From: Chondrilla cf. caribensis | Taxonomy: Eukaryota > Porifera > Demospongiae > Chondrillida > Chondrillidae | DNA: 64,000 nucleotides | Reading direction: 5' to 3' | NCBI GenBank assembly: GCA_964020155.1 | Contig: OZ026568.1 | Coordinates: 1,800,320-1,864,319, forward strand | Shown: in pieces, positions 57,736 to 64,000 of the stretch | Numbering within the stretch: the first letter of the stretch is position 1 | Layout of the letters: the number at the start of each line of letters is the position of its first letter | Program-made: the position numbers and the translations under genes | Notes under the pieces: generated by a model | What the model was told of the DNA's origin: nothing | Seen by the model: only the letters and a program-made list of their open reading frames with translations | Databases searched by the model: none

Positions 57736-59080
57736 AGGTTACCAACTTCATTATGTAATATGTTTGCATTCACTCCTCCCTACATTTCATAATGGTTTTA
57801 AACATTACCACTTACCATCAAAGGAAGATTACTTACTACATTGGATTCCATAGATTCATTAAAATATATAACTGAGTGCTAACATATCTGAATGAAATAC
57901 ATAGTACAACCTATAAGTTGAATTGTAAAGCCAGTTCCTTTGGTATATGGTGGTCTTGACATCTATACCCTTCCCTGCAGCTTCTTATAGTTATGATATA
58001 CCTCTATAGGACCTGGTATGTATGCAAACCAGGAATAAAAGTATTCCAAATAAAGTAAGTTAAACACATGATTGTACCTGTATACATAATAATAGAGGAA
58101 AGATATCATCTCAATTATTCACACCTCAGTATAGCATACCCACTCCAAAACAAAGATTACTGATTACAAGATTATGACAGCTTAGTATGATACCAACCTT
58201 AACAGGACTAGGGGCCTAGCCAGGGTGGTTCACAGGGATTCCCGAAACCTCTTTCACAATTGCAGACGCAAGAAAAATACTAAATGAAATTACCATTATT
58301 GGAGCGAAATATGGATGCAATCAAATAATGATTATACTGTAGAAAAGGGCATACCCGGTATATGTGATACTGTAACTGACAATATTTAATTTAGTTTCAG
58401 ATGTGCAATAGGAGACACATCTTGATGGGTCATTTGTGTTGGCCATTTTACATCATTATCAGTCATGTACTAATATAGTGTCTTATCCAATCTGCTTCAC
58501 AAATGTTATATAGAATTAATTTTTATACTCTAGAAACCCCACAAAAATTCCTGGCTATACGCATTTGAGGACTTATATCCATGGTTTAATACACTATTGC
58601 GGTCTGCACGCTTGGAGCTGCATGGTCACAAATTTACATAAAGGCAAACAATTACAAATACCTATAATCCACTCACATAATTTATAACCTATCAAAAGGA
58701 GACGGTGAATGCCGCACAATGTCATACATCATAGTGCCACGACACGCATATATACGGATCATGATCACTATCTACCGGTTTAGGTAGAGGTTTCTCAGCT
58801 TTCACGGTCTATGTCTAAAGGCAGCTCAACATATGGGAACATGATATGGTACGGTGGTCGAGAGGTACGGTGGCCATCAATACCATACATCGCATGTAAA
58901 TACTTACTACTTACTAACTCCGCGATCATATCTTCAATCAGAAAGACGTTGTACAGTGAAACACCAGAAAACGTCGATCTTTACACTAGCTGAAAACGAA
59001 CAGAACTTCGTTCGACCTGCCTAGTAGATAGACGGACAAGAGAGGTCTACCTGGTCCTCCCAAGTGAGTGCAACCCTTCT
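57736..59080. other. Intergenic region and kinase-gene promoter
   Basis: No gene found in 57736-58617. From 58618 the sequence matches the upstream part of the pseudogene duplicate, so it is likely the promoter and 5' UTR. It includes a CTATCTACCGGTTTAGGTAG stretch also present, altered, near 57070. Confidence 0.5.
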
Positions 59081-62000
59081 ATGCTTCTACCTATATATGG
59101 TACAACTGATTCAAAATGGCCTCCAAAGGGTGGGGCAGAAGCGATCAAGTACATGCAATTAGGGTTAATGATCATGATGGCTGTTCATTTTAAAAGTTGG
59201 CCAGAGAAACCTGAAAGCCTAGTTCTCGAAGGGGAGAAGGATAACGGTTCCTATGGACGTGTTTACATGGGAAAATTTGCCGGGAATCCCGTCGCTGTTA
59301 AGGCAATTTATCCAATTTTGTTCAGCGCACCTGGAAACGACAACCTCCTTCTGAGTTTCAAAGAAGAGTGCGATAAACTGCGGTCGCTAAAACATGACCG
59401 CATAGTAAAACTCCTGGGAACCTTTTGGGATGAAAGCCTCGGTCCTCTCCTCGTTATGGAAGTGTTAGATCAGAATTTGGAAGAATTCCTTAGCGATCGC
59501 AGTGAGCAAGGACGGCTGCCATTGATCCAACAGTTAGAGATGGTCAAAGAGCTGACAGAAGGCTTGTGCTATCTTCACAGCCACAACATAGTCCATCGTG
59601 ATCTCAAGCCGGCGAACATATTGATTGGTAAGGATGGCCACCTTCGAATATGCGATCTGGGCCAGTCCAAGCTGTTGAAGCATCCTAGTGACATAATGAA
59701 GACCAGGAAGCCCGGTACAATATTGTACTTACCACCAGAAGCCTTGAGGTCGGACAGTGTATACACATCAAAGATAGATGTGTTCTCCCTTGGAGTGGTA
59801 TCATGGTGCATTGCCACCCAGTTGACACCCACCGAAGATATATCGCATATTGGTTCTGTACCAGAAGTCATCCGCCGAAAAAAAGATTTGGATCATTTGA
59901 AGGAGGACCATCCATTGAAAGAAGTTATTTTGGCTTGCCTGCAAGATGACCCAAATCAAAGGCCAAATGTTCACTTCATCAACCACCATCTTGGTGTATT
60001 GGTTAGTCCAACCACAGACTATGGTCCAACATCCATGCAATTATCATTCTGCACTTTTGAACCAATGGGTAGTGTTTCTATTCCAAGCGTAATATAACGT
60101 TATACAGTAGATAAGAATCATCTTCCAAATTCATATTGCATTTCTGCCAAATTATTATCAATTTTATTTTCAGGTAAGCAATGAGAAGTTTAATATAAAC
60201 ACCAATCAACTGGAAGAAGTCATAAGTGAACAGAGAGAAGAGTCCATGGTGTTAAACCAGCTCTGTAATGCCCAAATGAAGAAGCTTGAAGACAGTCAAT
60301 TAAAAATTGAGGTACACTGCACAATTTCTCATGCTGTGTAATTAATTCAGAGCAGGTTTATTAGCAGGACCAGTGTCCGTATAATATATGCAGCCATAAT
60401 TGGATTAAGGTTTCACTCTTCAACATACGGACACAGTGCCATACTGTACTTGAATGTCAAGATTTGCAGTCTTATACATTATCATACATGATAATAGGTT
60501 CAAGAGGAGTTACGTCAACGTCACATCCAAACAATTGAAAGACAAATGATGGAATTAAATGAACAAAAGCATGCTTTGGATGAAGAACGAAAAGCAAAGC
60601 AGCTTCAAAAGGAAGAAATGCTGAGGACAGTTCGCAATTTGGAAGCTAAATTGGAGGTATATTAAGTTGTCACATAATAATGTCATAACCTGTAAAAATA
60701 TAATGACATTGTATTTGTGCTATTAGTATACACTAAAGCAAGCTGCTTGACCATCAAAAAACTCTTTATTGTTGAGAACGAATTATATTCAATTTAATCC
60801 ATTAAGTGAACATAATACCAATTTAAATTGTCTGCTACTGCAGTTATAACATAATCACCATTAAATTTTCATTAACATCAATATAGGAGAGAGAATACGA
60901 GATGCAAACAAGAATTCGCTTGCTTCAGAAAACTGTCAAGGAGGAAAATGATGCAATAAAGAAAGAGCTACAGGTATATATCAGCACAGAGATTCGATCG
61001 AAACTGCTTAATATGTTGTGTATAGTATTTTGTTCCTTCATGAGATGATCTCTCATGGTCTTCAGTGTTGTCAATCTGACTTCTATATACTATGGTTAGA
61101 ACATCTATAATGTTTACTATATGATGTTGCAGACTTGGGAAGATAAATGTCAGCGTTACATCCAAACCATTGCAAGACAAACAAGAGAATTGAATGCACA
61201 CAAGAAGTCTTTGGGTGAAGAACGGGAGGCCAAACAGCTTCAGCAAAATGAAATGTTGAAGAGGACTTCCAACTTCGAAGCTATATTGAAGGTATGAATT
61301 CCTAAAGTCCTGCCCTCATTGTATCTTCATTATTGCATAATAGTCTCATGATTATTATTCTATTTCCTTTGAGCATCTGTCAGTATAGATATTCTTTCTT
61401 CATCCGTTTTTCACCCTCAGCTATATATAGCTTCCAATCACCATGAAGTGAAAACACTTCATAGTAATTTGGAAACATGCTTGTCAAAAAGAACTAAGAA
61501 TGATCGAGTGCCTAAAGTAAAAGCATGTGACTTAAGCAACTGTAGTAACTAACGTCCTAAATGGATGTGCTTTAAAATCAGTAATTATAACTTAACCACG
61601 CTACGCAAACAGAAGCCTCTCAAGTGTCATGAACATGCAATAACTTAAAGACTACATGCTAGCACATGAGCCATGTACATAGTCATAATCATACTGTTAC
61701 ACTGCTTGTAGTGTAGAAATGTCATATGTGCTGTTCAATTAATAATATTATAAATTTAATATAATTTTAAGGTGAAACATGACGAATATGAAAAAGGTGT
61801 GGTTTGCATCGAGGAGACCCTGGCTAATCAGACACAGGAGTTGGATGAACTTAGCAAGTTGTCCACTATTGCGTTCAACAGGAACACAGTATTGGAGCGG
61901 GAGGTACGAGAGCTAAGAAAGAGGCTCACGACTGCAAAGTCTGAACTGCAAGTATGTAATATTATGTAGACTAAGTATACTGTATAGCGGGAAACTTTGG

Positions 62001-63605
62001 CGAGGTTTTAATTTGGCAAATTGGCGATTTTACGGAAAATCGCCAAATTTAAAATCCACCATATTTTATTCTGACATAATCTGACGATTATTATTATGCG
62101 CATACGCACGCCCACGCTTCCTGGAATTTGTCATGCCGCCAAATTTAAAACTCGCCAATTCGTTCCGGGGACTGATTTGCCAAAATTAATGCTCGCCAAA
62201 GTTTCCCGCTATACAGTATGCTATTATGATTATGTCATGTGATGATGATAATGTGCATGTATTGTTGTACACTAGCATTTGTCAATACTATCCAGTATGA
62301 TGCAATCCCCAAGAGCTAGTCTATTACGTCTTTAATTGTGATAATATCTCGATCAGATGGTAAAGATTGGAGAAAGTATAGTTAATATACGTACATTATG
62401 TCATTAGCTGGATTCAGTCTGTAGAGTATACAGGACCTATGTCTAGTGATTAAATAAATCTCGTATGAGCTAGGTTACAGTAACTTACATACTTTCGATC
62501 ACATATTTAATTTTAAGCCCGCCTAATAGTATTTATCTACTGTATAGCGGGAAAGTTTCACGGACTAAAAGTTTCGCGAAAGTTTTATTTATGAACACCC
62601 GATGACGTAATCGTCTGACAGTTCATTAACGCTATATAACTTGTTGTTGTGAAATTCGCGAAATTGAGCGATTTTGTGAAAGTTTTGCCCTGCGAAACTT
62701 TCTGTCCGTACGGTATATAGCCAGAGTGGACATTGAAAAGTGCTAAGAAAATTACCTGTGAAATGAAATAAAATATTAATGGTTCGTTATAGTACCCTAC
62801 CTAATTCTGTACTATGGCTTCTAATCCATACCAGTTTCAACAGTACCTACCTCCAGAGTTAATTACATATGGACCAATATTGACTCATGTAGTTTTCTTG
62901 AATGGAAATTGTTAATATACGTATATAATATGGAAATATGATATAGAAATATAATATGGCACCTAATGTAATATAACCATTCTGAGAATGGGGCGCAGCG
63001 CTGAATTATGAAACTAAATTGGTAAACACAGATAGTAAACATTGATAATCATATTAATATAGATGAATCCTTTTCATATTACAGAATACGTGTATCATTT
63101 CAATCCATTCTTTATAGGCTGAGGTGATGGGACATGCAACGAAGATACAGCAGCTCCAAGACAGTGAGAGAGAACCATTTCACCAAAAAGCAGTCGCTGT
63201 ACGTGTTTATTCTGTGTGCTATGACATATGTAGTTCCATTCATTATTGATGTTGTGCTGATTATTATTACTAAAGGATGAAGAGCTGAACTGTGAAAGAA
63301 GTAGCCTTTTCCTAGTCAAAGACGGCAAAGAGTCCTCGAAATCTTATTATCAGGATTATTTCCGCAACAGGGGGGTCAAAGGGGAGGTTGTGCGAATCAG
63401 CAAACCAGCACATGAGAGTTCTAAGGATGTCATTGTTGAAGTCGAGACTAGATCAGAGGAAGAAGGTAACTTGATTATTAAATTTGTTTCTTGTTTCTAA
63501 CAAAATGCAGTGTCATTTTTACCCCAATACCCTATGAATATACAGTTTCTTAATTTCTATCCAGTTCACATGCCTGATGACTTGAAATCAAAGGCTTCCA
63601 TAATG
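59081..63605 (+). CDS. Protein kinase (TKL-like) with coiled coils and a macrodomain-gene N-terminal module, 3' end outside window
   Basis: Exons are 59081-60001, 60174-60311, 60498-60656, 60887-60973, 61133-61291, 61772-61951, 63118-63198 (all phase 0), 63276-63465 (phase 1 out) and 63565-63605: about 652 aa so far. Kinase motifs from the 59081 start: glycine loop GSYGRV (57-61), VAVK lysine 74, helix-C glutamates near 96-97, HRDLKPAN (172-179), DLG in place of DFG (192-194), PPE (218-220) and DVFSLGV. All catalytic residues are present. About 295 residues of Glu/Gln/Lys/Leu-rich coiled coil follow, built partly from duplicated 53-codon exons. The last two exons match exons 2-3 of the gene at 44771. 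The first intron donor (GTTAGT at 60002) is inferred; reading through would give a kinase of 338 aa. The start is uncertain: an ATG at 59116 in another frame encodes a segment conserved in the pseudogene, and in-frame ATGs at 59174 and 59177 are possible. Confidence 0.75.
61978..62218. mobile_element. MITE with perfect 27-bp inverted ends in the kinase gene intron
   Basis: TACTGTATAGCGGGAAACTT plus seven more bases at 61978 are exactly mirrored at 62192-62218. TA at both tips fits a TA target duplication. Inside, further inverted copies of GGCGA / TCGCC and AAATTTGGCGATTTT motifs occur. 241 bp, non-coding. Confidence 0.9.
62538..62715. mobile_element. Second, related MITE in the same intron (imperfect ends)
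   Basis: The left end TACTGTATAGCGGGAAAGTT is close to that of the MITE at 61978. The right end (GAAACTTTCTGTCCGTACGGTA) is a diverged mirror. The interior has TTCGCGAA palindromic motifs. 178 bp, non-coding. Confidence 0.7.
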
Positions 63606-64000
63606 GTACGTGAATTTATAATATTATATGTAAAAGTACACAACTTTACTATCGAGGTAAAAGAACGACGATATATAAGACAACAAATGATGCCAAACCC
63701 AAATTAAGTGACAAAGTGTTTCTCAACTATAATTCACATCACCAAGTAGTACATATAATATTATTATTTTCTAGGTGTAACGTATATTGTTGCATAACAT
63801 TTCAAAACAGTGTACTTCGAAGTTTTATTTGTTTTTTTTTTCCATTCCTGACATTATCTGAGATGCCAATATCTCAAGAGATCAATTGGTCCTGTGTAGT
63901 TGTACAAACATTGTGTATTAGCAACAGTTTCAGAAGGCAGCATGCTATGTGCTGCTACAAGCCCAAATGAATGTGACAACCTATATAGTACAGAGTTGTG

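Noticed and set aside
59081..60097. Stand-alone 338-aa kinase ending at 60097
   Set aside because: Past 60001 the frame has no kinase character, a GTTAGT donor sits at the domain end, and the next exon continues in phase with coiled coil; kept only as an alternative isoform.

Overview
The window is metazoan nuclear DNA. It is AT-rich, its genes are split by short GT-AG introns, it carries many (TG)n/(CA)n microsatellites, and it contains pogo/Tigger-type and MITE-like elements. Gene content suggests a demosponge, possibly Amphimedon: tandem UNC-93-like transporters, a single-exon multi-pass membrane protein with a Cys-rich ectodomain, a TKL-like kinase joined to coiled coils, and a large multi-macrodomain protein. 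The organism is inferred from recall of gene families, not from a search.

Layout. 1-1777: last three exons of an unrecognised plus-strand gene. 3354-13596: two tandem three-exon UNC-93-like MFS genes (505 and 503 aa by my splicing), with related introns and upstream regions and a decayed reverse-transcriptase fragment between them. 15000-37500: a multi-kilobase duplicated array with no long ORF except one Tigger transposase. On the minus strand this array holds five small three-exon genes, each encoding a signal peptide plus a short cysteine-rich secreted peptide, and one promoter-only relic. Intron phases (1, then 2), TATA position and most cysteine spacings are shared. I do not recognise the family, and it is the best candidate for an undescribed system here. 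39065-39710: a tandem repeat of about 165-185 bp. 39992-41923: the single-exon membrane protein.

44771-56011: a seven-exon gene of about 2008 aa whose C-terminal three quarters is a chain of seven macro-type domains, three canonical-like and four divergent, with no PARP catalytic domain seen. 56926-57735: a broken copy of the promoter and first exon of the next gene. 59081-63605 and beyond: a kinase plus coiled-coil gene whose last two visible exons match exons 2 and 3 of the macrodomain gene in size, phase and sequence. The gene therefore appears to be a kinase fused to the N-terminal module of the macrodomain protein, and it runs off the window.

How the parts may work together (inference). 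Macrodomain chains of the PARP9/PARP14 type read ADP-ribosylation, often in innate immunity. UNC-93 proteins act in membrane trafficking, for example of Toll-like receptors in vertebrates. A tandem family of secreted Cys-rich peptides is typical of defence or signalling peptides. These links are suggestive only; nothing in the sequence proves a shared pathway. All exon structures were built by hand from splice signals, phase and paralogue comparison, and need transcript confirmation.
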